This document shows positions 13,475-27,876 of a stretch of 64,000 nt of DNA, one piece after another (position 1 is the first letter of the stretch; each line of letters starts with the position of its first letter). The translations under genes and the position numbers were made by a program. Source of the stretch: Campylorhamphus procurvoides (Eukaryota > Chordata > Aves > Passeriformes > Dendrocolaptidae); assembly GCA_013396655.1 (NCBI GenBank), contig WBMV01004160.1, forward strand, positions 62,001 to 126,000, in the 5' to 3' direction. The notes under the pieces were generated by a model that had not been told where the DNA came from, searched no databases, and saw nothing but the letters and a program-made list of their open reading frames with translations.

Positions 13475-13690
13475 TGTGGTCAGGATGGAAAATTATTATA
13501 ACGAAAGCCAACTCTCTTTCAACCCTATAAACAGCTGCAAGACCCTTTGAGCTCTCCTTGACCACAATGGGCTGCAACCAGCATCTCCCTCTGAGTGGGA
13601 TGCCTCTCAGAACTAGAAAACCCTCAAGTTTGCTATACTTATATGACCACCACCAAAGGATGACAGCCTCACACTCCTTTAGGTAAACCC
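13475..13690 (+). mobile_element. Possible old LTR fragment (endogenous retrovirus-like)
   Basis: The block begins TGTGGTCAGG and has a TATA-like TATAAAC at 13526-13532. About 25-30 bp further on comes GAGCTCTCCTTGACCACAA, then a moderately GC-rich stretch ending near GGGATGCCTCTCAGAAC. The layout (TG start, upstream region, TATA box, short downstream leader) resembles a degraded avian LTR, and the wording is reminiscent of passerine LTRs. I found no target-site duplication, no clear CA end and no internal retroviral sequence. It could equally be unique DNA with a chance TATA box. Confidence 0.33.
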
Positions 13691-16600
13691 TTCTCCCATT
13701 GAGAAGATGCAAAGGTATCTAGCATGAGTACTTCACTGAGCTTGAGGGGAATTTTTCACAGCTATATACCTTGTAAACATTTTTTTTAGGTCACTGTGCC
13801 CATGAGTCTAAATATACTATAGCAAATGCACTGTGAATGTTGTTCTCCCAGATTCTTAAGTACTTTGGATTTGGAAGTTAGGCCTATAAGTGGGATACTG
13901 TTGTGCCGTAGTAAATTCTATAGAACCATTTGCTAAATTGTTTACCTTAAGCTATCAATTAAGTGTTATTAATTGCTATTGAACCTTTAGACTCAAACTC
14001 TTTGTCAAGTCCAGGGCTCATTTTAGCAAGGGGGTTCTACTCTGAACTTGTGACTCAAGAGGAGGGTGTCTCTTATTCCATTTTATCTCTACCTTTTCCT
14101 ATCTTTACCAACCTTTCCTTATCCTTCTCTGACCCTCTGTAGATAATTTTTGTGTTGATTTTGGTTTTAGATTGATTAATTTTAGATATTAGTTTGCTTT
14201 TTCTCTGTCTGCTTTAACCATCTACTAAGCAGTAGAGTGAATCTTGCCAACAATTTTTGGCATGCGTTCACTTTTATATTAAACCTTCTTTTGCAGATAC
14301 TTTTGCCAGTGATCCTTCAAGTGACCTAAAACACTCATTTGTGACACCAGCTTCCTCCACCTTCCCTCATTTAGATTGCACAATGCTGGTTCTTCCCAGT
14401 ATTTTCTCTCCTCAGCTGTGTTTTCTCCAATGTCTTGTTCAGCCCTGGCACCTCACCTAAAGGAAGGTGTCCAAACCAGTGCTTGGTTTCCAGACGAGGC
14501 CTCCCCAGTGCCGAGAAGACCCCAAGGATTACTGTAAGTTTCCTACAGGTGGTAGAAATCCTGGGTTAGGTGCTAACATGGCTGTCCCATTTCCAGTTCC
14601 CAGAATTATCTCATTCTCTTGGATATTTATGACTGTTTCCCTGCTGCAGAAAAGGTAAAATCCCTTCAGTGCTTTTGAAATCTTTCCACTGGTCTGTGTG
14701 GTAAAGGGATTCAAGGTCTGAGTTCTCTAAATCTTATGACCACGATCCTTGATGGAACTGTAATTTTAGACAAAGAAAATCACCCAGAGTCACCAAAGCC
14801 TCAGAAAGGTTTGTAGCACCAGTAATATTAATGTTGAAAGAAAATGAAAAGATTATTACACTTTTAGAATCCTAAGAAGGGGAGTTGTGAGTATAATCTC
14901 TATCTGGCCTGTCCATGTATGCCTGTCAGTTACAGACTCAAGCTAAATCTTTTTTTCCTTTTCCAAGCCTAACACAGTGAATGATTGTTATTAAATATTT
15001 CTTTCAATTCTCCTGGTGCAATGTGGCTCTAGATCTTGTTTAGAGCATGCTAGCTAACCTCTGAAGGACCTCTGAAGGTCATTATAGCTATTTCTGTGAT
15101 CTTTGGTGCAAGGAGGTGACATACTTTACATAGGAGGTGATTTTCACTTCACACTACCCCTGTGCGTTTGATGGAGCTATTATTCATATACTATGAACAG
15201 AGAGCTGAGAATCAAATAAACTTCAATATTCTCAAGTTTATAAACTTATTTTAGATATTAAACACACACTCCCAGGAACAACAACACATTTTAGAACACT
15301 ATTCAAACATAACTGATTTCATTTGCAGCTGTGAGCGCTCAGTTTTGGAAAATCTGCCCCCATGTGAATGAAGGCAACCAATCAGAAAATGAGTAATGTA
15401 CAGTAGTGTCTACTGGTGAAAAATTTGGCTTAAGTGAATTGCTTGGCTCCATCAAAAATGCCACTGATGCAAAGATGTGTATTCTCACAGCATTCAGTCA
15501 TCTTAATGATTAAGCCATCTTTTCTCCACACTTCTCTTGCTACATTTGCTACACAACTTTGGACTTCTCTATCTAATAAGGCGAGCAGCCAATTTGCAGC
15601 ACACTGATTTCCTGCACGATCCTAATTCATTTCGCAGCCACTGTTTGCCATTGTACTGGTGGAAGCAGGTTTTCAGGAAAAAAATACAGTGTAACTAAAT
15701 CATAAATATAGGCTTGCATGGGGAAATCTGGCAATCTAGCATTGAGATAATCTGATTTCCCAGAGTGTGTAGGTCAGACTCGTTTCACTCAGTTTTCTGT
15801 ATCTAAATCTGAGGAAGTCCATTAGGGTCTAGGTTTCACTCAAAGGTGGTGAAAAGATGTCTGGCTAACATGTCCAGCAGTCTATCCAGGGATGTCAAAA
15901 TGCTTGATTCCCTCCACACTCTGTAAAAACAGAGTTGCTCAAACTTAGTTGTTTGAACTTAGTCACATAGGATTTATATACCCAGTTGCTCCCTCCTTTT
16001 TTCTGTTTAGTTTCCTCTCTCCATCTCCTTCTTTTCTCCTGTTCAGGTGTCTTCACCTCTAACTTGCACGAAGTACTTTCCATCTCTAAATTTTTGATAA
16101 AACTCTCAGGAACTCTGTAAACTGCCTCCTCAAATGGGCCCCCTTTTCGTGGGCCTCAGAAAATAGTAAGGAGTTCAAACACTGTTGTCCTACAGCTATC
16201 CAGATCTCTATGGCATTTGGTGATGAGAAGATTTTTGGATCTGAGACCTCTTGGGATCGCAGGGCCAGTTTTTTCCATCTGTTCGTTTTTCATCTTGATG
16301 GGAAAAATCCTACCCCTGCAAGAAAAGTTTATCAACCTATCTTAAATTATCAAATTATGGAAGCCTTACAGTCACTATGCTTTTTTAGAAGTTATTTTTT
16401 ACATGGGCAAAAAAATATCTTTTCCCATATATTTTCCTGTGCAGCAGGTGAATATTTTTATTTCTAATGGAAAAAAAAAAAAAATAATGTACCCTTTAAC
16501 GGGAAACTGTCTTGGCCAGTCTCACTCTTCGGTTCATAATGTTATTACCAGATGAAATCAAGGGCAACCAAACTTTTCTCTTTTGCTGTATCAGCTACAG

Positions 16601-19600
16601 ATAACAAAGTATCATTAGAAGTGAAATATATTTGCTGCAATCGTCTATCATAAGCTGCTCTGGGACAGGAATAGATACAGAATGGGTACAGGATTGGTCC
16701 TAATGGAGCATAGGGGGTTATAAGGCATTTCCTGGGATTGTGACCTGTGACATGGGAACATACATGCCCTGTGGCTAATGACGGCTGGGGGAGATGCACG
16801 ACCACAGTCCCCTCTTCCCCATTTGCTCATTAGTTAGCCTATATCTCTGGGGAGAGGGAAGGAAGAGGGCAGAAGTACCTAAACAAACAGAGGAAATTTT
16901 AACCCCAGCAGACTGTACTATTTAAGGTTTTATAAAGCACTTTGAAGCACTAACAAGGAAGTTCCTAAGCAAACACATACTGTTATTGTATTGAAAACGT
17001 TGCTAAGTCAGTTGATATGGCTTTGGTTATGATCTGAAGCTGCCTTGGGAAACTTAAAAAAACATGTTTGGCAGAAAAGATACAAAAGCAAGACAAGAAA
17101 TTTTATGTATAAATGGACACAAATTCTGCATGCTGTGCTAGAGGATATTAACAGGTGATTAAAAAGATGTAGTCATTCATTTAGTGTATTAAGGTACATT
17201 TTGTAATAAAGAGCCACTTGCCACAAAGCTGAAACAGCCAAAGGTGCTGTAAGTCACAGTAAAGCTGGCACACCGGCACATACAGAAATTCCATAAATTT
17301 AGGATCTTTGCAATACACAAGAATCACACTTTGAATCATATTTAGAAACAAATCAGTAGTAAATATTGTCATGTGATTTTTACAGTGCAATGAAGAGAGA
17401 AGCACAGAGATAAATGAGAGAATAAAATTTTCTCTTGAAGGCTAGCTTCTAAATTCATTAATAATTTTGGTAAAGACCTAGGTAAAAGACCACTTTAACA
17501 AATCAGATTGTTTTCCTTAGTTTCTTAATTCCAATATGTATCCTCTACCACTAATTCATTCAATGCTCATAATCCATAATGCACAAAATTCTACTGACAT
17601 CTGCCCTGTTTCATTTGTGATGGTGATTTTACTCTTTTGTGGTTGCAAGAAGACCATAGTATGGATTTGCAGATGCAGATGGTAATGTTGAATGGTATCT
17701 CAAATTTTATGTAACATGCAAATCTCACTATAGATAATAGAAGTCAATAAAATAAAATATAAAGACAGGATAAATGGAAGAAGAAATGGGTTAGCATTCT
17801 GAGTTTTGGTAAAAGAAGTGAAAATTTAAAAAGAGACAATAAATCTACAGACACTCAACAGATGCTAATAAACACAGAATTGATAAAATCCAGGACAAAA
17901 GTCTCCCTTTAATATTTAGTTTCAACTGGAAGTTCCAAATAATTTTATAAATATATGTATATTTTAAAAATAATATGTATATTTATTTTACTCCTGTAAA
18001 GTTTTACAAATAATGTTTTGCTGGTAACAATAGTAATGAAGGAACTAGACACATTTTCATAAAGTGAAAAAAATCTCATCAATTCAAAAAATATCATTCT
18101 TTTATTATAGAGGACTCTACCAAAATTAAAGTCAATACCTTCACTGAGAGGTTTTCCTATTAGGGTTTCTTTTTCTGAGAATATTTTTCTAGGAATAGCT
18201 GTGATTTACATTTTCTTCTGAACTTTTGTGGAAAAGAGACAGTGTTTGGAAGAGTTCAAGTGCTTATTCATTTTTCTAAATAGTTGAAAGAGTGCCTGTA
18301 CACTCTTAAGTGTTAAGTCTTGAATGTATTCTTTGCTTCTAGGTCATATTCTTTACAGGTAAAGAAAATTTTCTACACCCTTAAATAAAATTAAGTGTCC
18401 CATGCAGCACTATTGCATTAAGTAGTTTAGGGTGGTGTTAATAATTCTGAATATTCAGCACTATAAGTATAAATCTCTTGCATTTGTTAAAAGAGAATTT
18501 TCTATATTTAACCAGCTGTAGTAAATACCCTTAAAAAGACCATTCCCTCCTGGGTAGAATGCTTGCAATTATATATAAGAATTGCATGACAAAAATTACT
18601 CATATAAAATGTGTTAGCAGACTACAACCTCCATGTGATGTTGATAATGGCTCCTTGCATGGATAGAAAACCTGCAGAGTCCATTTTTCATTTAGCTCAT
18701 AGACCAGAGTGATTAATGTCTAATGTAATATTTTGAGAAAGAGCCAGTCCTGCCAAGGACTATATGCATAATCAATACCCAGTTGTTTCTAAGGAAATTT
18801 AATATCCTAAGTCAAGCATCTTCCTGCAAAAATTCTGCAGATAGTCCTGTTATTTTCACAAAGTCAATATAAATATTTTCAGTCTGTAATCAAGAACCTC
18901 TGAGGTTTGAGATTTTTTTCAAGTTGTAACAACTTGAGCTTGTTCCATGATCTAATCAGTGGACCTGAGGCAGGATGCAGCAGGGTTCCTGAAAGCCACT
19001 GCAACATCTCAAATCCTTCCATTGTTAATTTCAAACTGCATTTGAAACCCTCTTCCAGATTTATATCTCTGCCTTTTCTTTGACTTTTCATGAAAATGTT
19101 CTTCTGAGAAAGCTGAGAATTAGCATGTTCTCGACACATATTACTAAACAAAGTACCTCCCTAGCCTAAACCATCTTTGAATTTAAAGTCAGATATGTTA
19201 ACTGAGAGTTGTTTTATTGAAGAGTTTCTGTTACATACATTCTGAGTACAAAGCCAGTGTATCAGCTCTGAGTAGGGTTGCATGTAAACCTTTCAAATTT
19301 TATCTTCTTTAATATGTGACTTACAGCTTTAGTCTGCTGCCCAGTATGTGCTCAAACAGTTTTTAACTCATTCTGTAACCTCTCAAATACCACTGATTTT
19401 TGCAGAGCCGCTTCTGTGTTTTTCTTCTATTCTAAATAGAAGTCTAGGAGCTTGTTCTTGGGGGAAAAAAAAAGAGTTTTGGGAACTGCCAAAAGTAATG
19501 TAACTCAAATTTAATGACAATACTGATTTATGAGCTTTTTGGATTCACACTACAGAAGTAACTTTGTAAAAATAATCCGATTAACAAACCCACTGTTGAA

Positions 19601-19724
19601 TTTTACTACATATGTTTTCTACATATCTTCCAAGGGGTAAAAATTTGGGGAAAACATATCCTATCAGCTTTATTCATGATAGTGTTATTTATAAAACAAA
19701 ATATCAAGCAGTAAATAGACGCCT

Positions 19725-19803
19725 GAAAAAGAAAAAAACCAAAACAACAACAATATGAACAAAAACAAAAACAAGCAAACAAAAACCTAACAACAACAAC
19801 AAA
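19725..19803. repeat. A/C-rich low-complexity tract
   Basis: A plus-strand mixture of AAAAAC, CAACAA and ACAAGC units forms a degenerate simple repeat. It resembles the other A/C-rich tracts in this window. Confidence 0.85.
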
Positions 19804-21531
19804 TCAGGGCTATTTATTTTTTTTTCACAATCAGTGATATTTAGAAAACATTGGAATAATAGAACTTTATGTTTGTGTCCAAATATTCCCCTTGAGTTGT
19901 GACTGCATTACTAGTTAGTGTCCTAGCTTTGAAACATTTTGTATTCTTAATGAAAAAGCATGCGTTGAGACACAATATACATTTATGATAAATATAGCCT
20001 GTCGACTTACACATTTTTTAGAAAAGCTCTTGGCCTTGACTTGAAAATGAATGGTTATGAAAATAGATAATTTGAGCAAAATGCCAAGTCTTTCCATTTC
20101 TTTCCTAGTTGGTAGTGAATGGTGAACTTATTTTCAAGTGATTAGTAGCATGATGCCAACAGATTGGAATGCACAGCCTGTTAATCATCCTTTTTAAGTC
20201 TCCAAGCATTCTCTTTAAAACTGTTGTTGAGCATGAAAAATTATTATTCATCTACCTTGAAGACTTCATCGTTGTAATGAATGTAAAGTATTAGCTACCT
20301 CATTTCTAGGGGAATTATTTTTTGCTTCTTGCAATTTATTCAACATTAATAAAGCTATAAAGAAGTCTGGATAATACTGAATTGCACATTTTAATTCAAT
20401 TGTCCTACCAAATTGTGTCATTCCAGAAACAGCAAATTAAAGAACTGGAAATGTAGGAAATTAAATAGCCAACAGTATTTTTGATTCTGTACTAAGGGTT
20501 TCCTTCCTTTAGTGGGAGTGAATCGGTGACAGGCAACCAATAAATCGATATTGTCTGTTGAGAAATAATATGGAAATTGAATATTTTGGATATGAGTTCC
20601 TTTTCCAAGAGTCAAAATAACTAACACAGGATGAATGGTCTTATCACTAGTAATAAGATGCCAGATTCTCACATCAGTTACTGGGGTAGAAGTTGTTTAA
20701 CTGACAGTAAAACCAAAAGTTATAATAGATCAGTGCCTCTTTTTTGGCTAATTTTTACTGCAATGTTTGCCAAAAACAGTATCTAAATATTATATAGGAC
20801 AATATTGGTTCAGCTCATCCCCATTATGAGATATTGTTCCCATTAAACTCAAGTTGAAGTCTTGTTTATTTTTTTTAATTGTAGAACCTGAATAGCCAAG
20901 TGAAATTCATACTGCAAATAAATAAAAGTCAGTCCTGTACACTTCAACTTTTCTCATTGACATTTTTCTACTGTGTGATTCTTTGTGAGTCTAATATGTA
21001 CTGCCACTGGCTCTACAGCATTATTGCTGATTAACATGACACCCACAGCATGTCTGTCTCTTCAATTCACTGACTTTCTGAAGGAATAATAGTGGCCAAA
21101 CACTGAAGAAATAGTTGTCAGGTATTTTAATTTGCCTTCAAGGTAGCTGTTTGTTTCACCTATCCCTGGTGAAAGTATTCAACCACCCTCCCATATTTAA
21201 TTAAAAAGGAGAAAATAAAGGCTAACAATTTTCAGCTGATAATTAAGAATTTTTAGTCCAAGGTTTTCGTTTAGAACAGTTGTGCACTATTAATTACATG
21301 ACTCCATTCTCCTGTCACATAATTTTCAATCACATGATGTATCCCACGAAGTATCACAGCATTTTTCCCTTACTGAGACAGTATTGTTAACAGGTTTTGC
21401 CATAATGCACAATTCAGGGAAGGGAATGAAAATTTGATACAATTATAGTATTACTAGTAGTATTGGCATCTCTGAAATGATTAATTTCTTAATTAAAAAA
21501 AAACCAAACCCAAGAGTTCTAGTACTTGTTT

Positions 21532-21550
21532 TATATATATATATATATAT
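21532..21550. repeat. (TA)n microsatellite
   Basis: About nine TA units in a row. A second, shorter TA run lies near 21690-21704. Confidence 0.9.
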
Positions 21551-23899
21551 GAGAAACATTTCCAAAGAAATAAAAGATTCTGCAGTCACTATTCCCTGAA
21601 AATAAACCAAAACTATTTTAAACAGGAATTTTGTTAGCACACAGATACATACCATTCTGCTCTTATGCCTTTTGGTAATTGAAAATATGACATATATATA
21701 TATGTCCATTTTCATTAATTTCAATAACTCAATTTTCATCATTAAAGATCCTGCATGAGTGTATTTATTATTTTCTACTATAAACATGCTATTTTCTTGA
21801 AAGGTAGAAGTGAGAGTAGGAGAAATATCAGCACATAACATGCACCAATGGCAGAAATCATAAGTAATCTGGGTTATCATGGAAGTCACCTATTGATCAA
21901 CTAGCCATAAATGTAAATTTTTCTTTTACACCACTTACCACCAACAAAAACATCATCAGAATTAAAGATTGTCCTAACTGTTTGTGAACCAACATAGGAT
22001 TACATTTTTCAGTACAGCATTTTATTGCAACACATAATCACCCAGTCTGTAGCAGATAAGAAAAAGAAATAATTTAGTTAATGCACAGAAAGGACAGGAG
22101 TGTTAGGGTCAGAGAACTGTAATTTTGCCATCTATGCTTTGTCCATTCAATATGCACTTTATAGGAGGATTCCCCTTGTATTTCATGCTCATCATGTAAT
22201 TACTGCACCTGGCAAATGGATATGAGAAAGAGAATTTCATGCCTATTGTGATTATATTTTGTAGTTCGAAGCAGGATTCACAGTGGGAGTCAATGAGTGG
22301 AAAGAAAGTTGAGAAGCTGTTATTTCTTCCAAAGGCAATAGAAAGGCACTGGATAGAAAAGTCAGGGAAGCAGAAGATGGGACAAGCTCCTGCATTTCTA
22401 CTAAAAGACTCCTAGGATTACTATAATGCTGATACATGAGCTATTGGGAATATGCTGCAATCACAAGACATGCTCATTAAACTCTATTAAAGCTTTTGTA
22501 CTTTTTTTGTCTATCAATAATGCAAATTAAATTTGCTTTTCTAGTAAGACTGCCCTGAGTACACTACTTTGCCTACTTGTGTCCTTTAAACATACATCAC
22601 CAAAAATCCTAGGTAAAAGGGTCCATAATTGGAATTGTCAAATTGCATAAAACCACGTGCAGTTATTTAATTGTTATGTCCAGGCTCAGATACTGAATAG
22701 AATACATAAAGATTATTTGGGTAGGAAAACAGTTGATTAAATTATTGCAGAGTTATGCTTAGTTCTTGACATATCTAGTGACATATTGTCAAAATAAGAT
22801 TTAATAGAAAGTGCTCAATAGCTTATCTTCTGGCAACTTTGAAAAAGAAGATAATAATAAAGAACTTATAAGAAACATCTTCATTTGGGTTACAGCTGAC
22901 CACAAAACATCTCATTATAAATTTTATGCAGTTTCAGCTTAATGTACTTGATGACAACAACTTTGAAATTACTGAGATTTTCCTGTGAGAACTCAAATCA
23001 CAAGATAGGAAAACTTTTTGCCTCTTTCTGGCCAAAGAAATCTGACATGTTTTCTGCATGTTGGCTGACATCACAATAAATCTGCTTGCCATTCTCAGCC
23101 CTTCAGAAGAGACTGTTACTTCATCATTCAGGAAGTTTAGAGAATGAATAGGGATTTTTTTTTATTATTTTTTTTTAAAGAGCTCTCTAATTATCAGACT
23201 TTATACATAAGTGACTTCATCACTTCCATGGAGATTTGTCTATAAAAGAAAAAAAATTTTCTATAAAGGAAAAAATGTGATGAATCACGTAATTGTCTAA
23301 CAAGCAGATTTTTTTTTTCTATTTTTCCTTTTGGATAGTAATTGTGAGGCATCTAGTGAAGAAGAATAGAAAATTTGGATACATTGAAGAATGCCTCCTC
23401 TCTACAAAAGGTGCCAGTGGCTTGGGTTAGAACACAGGTGACGGGGTAGGATCACCACCAAGGTCCGTTACAGTCCTTATGCATCAGATTTTTGGTTTCA
23501 AGTTGCCTAAAACCAGAAAACCGTACAATGTTGTCTAAACCCATGCCTTAACAAACATGAGCACAAAGATAACCCTTTCCTAGTGCTGATAACAGAGCAC
23601 TTGTTTCTAAGAGATCATGAGAGCTGAGCAATTCCATGAGGGGATAGTGAGTTGGGAATAACAGAGCGTGGGAAGCAAGAAGATGCAAAGTTCCCTAGAG
23701 TGTTACTTTTGCACTACTTTCATTTGTTTTTCAGAACAAGCTTTAGAATACATCAGCTTGTTTCAGGTCCAGAATTCACAGTATTTTGCAAACTCTCCAG
23801 CTTGGAAGACCTTGGAAATATTGGGACTGATCCCTTTCTCATGACGTCAACTTTGCTGATGCCCTCATGGCCTCTCCCTGAGTTACACCTCTTTCCCCT

Positions 23900-23954
23900 T
23901 TTTGTCTTTTTTTTTTTTTTTAGTGGTGTTGTGTTTTGTTTTGTTCTGTTTTTC
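23900..23954 (+). repeat. T-rich tract grading into G/T repeat
   Basis: CTTTTTGTC and a poly-T run are followed by GTGGTGTTGTG and GTTTTGTTTTGTTC. On the minus strand this is the same A-rich, C-interrupted pattern seen elsewhere in the window. Confidence 0.85.
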
Positions 23955-24263
23955 ACAAGAATGAGATAGAGGAGCTTCAAGTCATTGTTTCAGGCAAAAA
24001 CCTGTGGATTTCAAGGTGTAGAACTTTGAAGACAAAGCACTTGGAGCCAGCCTGTTCCAAAGCTCATCAAAAACACAGGAAGGAGGTTTTCACTCAGGTC
24101 CTTTTATTCCCCTAATTCTAACACAAGTATAATCCCATTGATTTTTAAGGAGCTGTTGAAATGTTTAAAATTAGGTTTGTGGTTACTCATTTGAGACTTA
24201 TGAAGGCAGAACACATACACTGGAAGGAATTTTTCCATTAACATCAAATATTTTTTGTATTCC

Positions 24264-24284
24264 ACCCCTCCCCCCCCTCGCCCC
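24264..24284 (-). repeat. C-run / putative G-quadruplex on the minus strand
   Basis: The plus strand reads CCCC T CCCCCCCC T CG CCCC with no intervening A. The minus strand therefore offers four runs of at least three Gs separated by loops of one to three bases, which fits the standard G-quadruplex pattern. It is an isolated C-tract in AT-rich DNA with no gene beside it. Confidence 0.75.
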
Positions 24285-25865
24285 GAAAAGGAAAGGAAGA
24301 AAAGAGTTGAGTAACACTTAGTCTGACTTTCCTCCTGTGGTTTGCTTTGTTTTTCAGAGACATTCCAGAAATGTAGTCCAGATGTTTTCAAATCCTTGTA
24401 ACTTATTTTCCATACTATATATAACGTTTTCTACCGTATCTGTACTCTCCCTTTCTTTCACTGGTTATTCTCTGCCTACCTTTTACTCTTAGTTGTCTTC
24501 ATATTTTCTTTTACTCCAAGTTCCAAATGAGCACATGTGTATCCTTTCAGAGGTACCACTTGAAAAAATGCATTATCCGCTAGAAGACATATTATTGCAT
24601 GCACTAGTAATAGTTGCATTAGCTGGATTTTAATAATTGTAAAGGATATCAACATCTTGTTCTCTAAATAGGCTAAATAGGCTTTTGAATATTAAATTAT
24701 CAGTACATTTAGGCACACATGCTTCCCGATAAAGCAAAAATTGCAGTCTTATCCAGTACTCTCAATGTAAAGTCTTTAAAAGTGTCTCTTTTGTTTAGCT
24801 GATTATAAGTCAGTTGCTTAATAATTCTTTCCATAAAGGTGGCTTCAGCATTATTTGGCAATTTTGTTGTTGGAAAATGTTGTTCTCATGAAACAGAAAG
24901 TGGCTGTCAAGCCCTCAGAAGGAGAAAGTAATTTTAGTGAAGCCCAGAGTATTTTTCCAATCATTCAGATGAACTTGGTCAACATTCCTTTCTCCACATG
25001 AACTAAACACGTGAAATTTCACCCTTCTCCTCAGGAGCTGCTGCTTGGCAATGATGTTTATTCACTCCTTCCTGAGGTTACAGTTCTGCTCTGCGGAGCT
25101 GATGGGAAACTGCCACTCTCCAGTATTATTGCTGGAAGAAAAGCATATGGGAACGGGCCAGAGCTCCACTGGGGGTTCCAGATGCTCACTGACAAGAAAC
25201 AGATTTTTCACAGCCCTGGAGTACCTACTCAGGACTTGTTAAAACTCTCTTTATTTAGAGTGGTGAGATTTTTTCTTGGTTGACTAAGTAAAAATAGATC
25301 ACAGCAGTATTTACAACAATATCTGAGCTCCTTTTTTTATTTAAAAGGCAGAGAGCCAGACCTAGTATGGTGTAAATCAGAGCAACATTTACTTGTATCA
25401 CCCAGGGATCCTGCCTATCACATTCTAACAAATGCAGATGGTAAATGCTCATCATAAGCATTATTTTAAAAGCTAAAAAAAAAGAGAAAAAATGAAAAAA
25501 AAAAATTGAAGCAATAACATCATCGAACTTTTTCCTGCAACTGAAAGCTTCCTGAATCCTGATATACATCTAAGTAGTACTTCAAATGACATGGATCACT
25601 GGTGAGTGGCACCGACTTTTTGGAAGTCAGAGGATATTTTGTCATTGTTTACAATGTGCTTATTCTGTGTAAGAGAAGAATGATTCAGGTGAGATATGAA
25701 CTTCCACTAAGCTCAAAGTTATGTGGGATTTAATTATTTTTAGCTATCTTATTTCAATGACTCATGGAGCTCTCATCTGAGATCAGGAATCCACTGGGGT
25801 AGTTCTTGTACATACATGGATCCTCGGCTCCTAAGAGCTTCAAATCACTTAAATAACACCCAATA

Positions 25866-25911
25866 TAAAAACCAAACACAAACAAAAACCCAACAACACC
25901 CAAAGCAAAAG
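25866..25911. repeat. A/C-rich low-complexity tract
   Basis: AAAACC, AAACAC and CAACAACACCC units form a degenerate simple repeat on the plus strand. Confidence 0.75.
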
Positions 25912-27745
25912 CACAGAGAAGAATTTCCCCCATTTTACAGGTGAAAAACAGATAAAGTTATTTGCCAAAGCCTGAGAGAAGACTGTAGGGAGCTCTTTAA
26001 TCACAAAATCTCCTTTATCTTCTGATTTAACCCCACACATTTTTGCAATTCAGAAGGGAATGCTTCATTATGAAATGAATCAGTCCTGAGCAGTTTCAAA
26101 ATAGAATAGCTTTGCAGTGACTTATCAAAGGCATAGTAAATACAACTCTGTAAGGAATAGTACACCACTCTGGAAGTGTGCCACCATTATGAGTTTGCTT
26201 CTGAAATAAAGAAACAAGTTGTCTTTGTTCTAGGATTGAAATGTTCAAATATCTGAGCCAACATTTGTTATGTTTGGAAGGAGAGGGGGGGGATAAAGGA
26301 GAGAAGGGAAGAAGAGTTTTATTTTGCAAATTCCGTTCAAATTGTGAGTTCCAGAAAACAACAAAAAGAGTGCTTAGGTGGTAGACAGGATGTACCATGA
26401 ATAACAATGTATCCTGTGGATATTTACTACCAAATCAGGTTTAACTGAAAGGAAAGTGGGAGTCACCACAGCAAGCAATTCCCATCCGATTTCTTAACAT
26501 GTAAATCAGGAGCACATAAAGGCCATTTATGGGAGTCTCAGGGAGACAATGGCTTTCCCAGTGCCAAGTGGTGACATCACGCCTCACAAAGGAGAAGGAA
26601 GAGGGCTGTAAGTGCAGGCTGCCTTGCCAAGAGCTTTGTTTTGTTTCCACAGAAGAAAAAAGAAAAAGGAGAAAAAAAGGCAAAAAAAAAGCAAAGAGCA
26701 TTTTTTTTCTCAAGAATATAATGTTACAGACAGAAAAAGCACAAAATTTCAAAGAAGTTGCCATGTGACTCATGGAATGTACTTTGCAGTTCTTATGGTG
26801 ATTTGAACAGCACTTGTGAAAAATCAAAACTAATTTTACATTCACAGTAGCCAAGCAAAATTAAAGCAAACACAAACACCCATACACCAACACACCCTCA
26901 GAGATGAACCCAAGAAATTCTTTTTGTGAGCTGTGGTGCTGAGCTTTTCCCAACTGACAAGCCAAATCTTTGTAAACTAAATTCTGAAACATTATTCCTC
27001 TTGAAGTAAAGAAATGAGGAGATACATGAAAAGTATTGTTTGTGACTTCTATTGAACTGTTCACTTACTATATAAAGTTCAAGATCTTTAAGAAGTTATG
27101 TATTTACAGCACATATCTCCTAAGTAGATCGGGATCTTAATAGCATTTAACTTCAGGAATCTCAGACAACTGACCTTTTTTTTTATTATTTTTCTTTCTG
27201 ATTCTTATAAATAAAGCAAATATGTTAAGCTCTTGGGACAGAAAAGAAAAATTTGGAAACTTTCAAGTCTTCTGATTCATAGAAATGAAGAAAAAAAAAG
27301 TATGCTGTTGAATTTACAAGAGACAAGAAATCTGTGCTCCGTTTCTGTTATGTGATGACCTATGTTATATTATAGCTTATTAGAGAATATCACAGCAATT
27401 ACTTTTTTGTGCCATACAAATGAAATTTTAATTCATAAGAGTGTGGACAATTTCTATAGACTGTATATGGTGCTGATATCTAGTAATTTTTGTAGGAAAA
27501 TAAAAAGTATATTTTCCTAAATATATACATTTGTTACCACATGGCTCTATAAAGCCCAATTCCATTTATGACTTGAATAGTGCTGACAAAACAGATGTAG
27601 CAAGGCCCTCTTATGCCCCACACATTAGAGCATTATAAAGATCCTCACTGAGTTTGTTGTGGTTCCTTTCCCAGCCAGAGTGAAAATGAAATTAAACATG
27701 CAGAGAAGTCTATCAGAATGTTTCCCAAGTGAGATTTTTTGACTT

Positions 27746-27876
27746 TAAAAAACCCCAACAACAAAACAAATCAAAGAAAGAAAAGAAAAGCAACAAAAAA
27801 CCAAACAAGAACAAAAACACACAAAAACTTGAAACCCCCCAAAAAAACCAAAAACAAAAACAACCACACCAAAACC
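27746..27876. repeat. A/C-rich low-complexity tract, about 130 bp
   Basis: A long plus-strand tract of A runs interrupted by C, CC, CCCC and occasional G, including ACCCCCC and AAAACCAAAAAC. It keeps several overlapping frames open with Lys/Asn/Thr/Pro/Gln codons, so open frames here are spurious. Confidence 0.88.

Noticed and set aside
21443..21889. Minus-strand open frame, 148 codons
   Set aside because: It runs through two TA microsatellites that yield Ile/Tyr strings. No recognisable protein.
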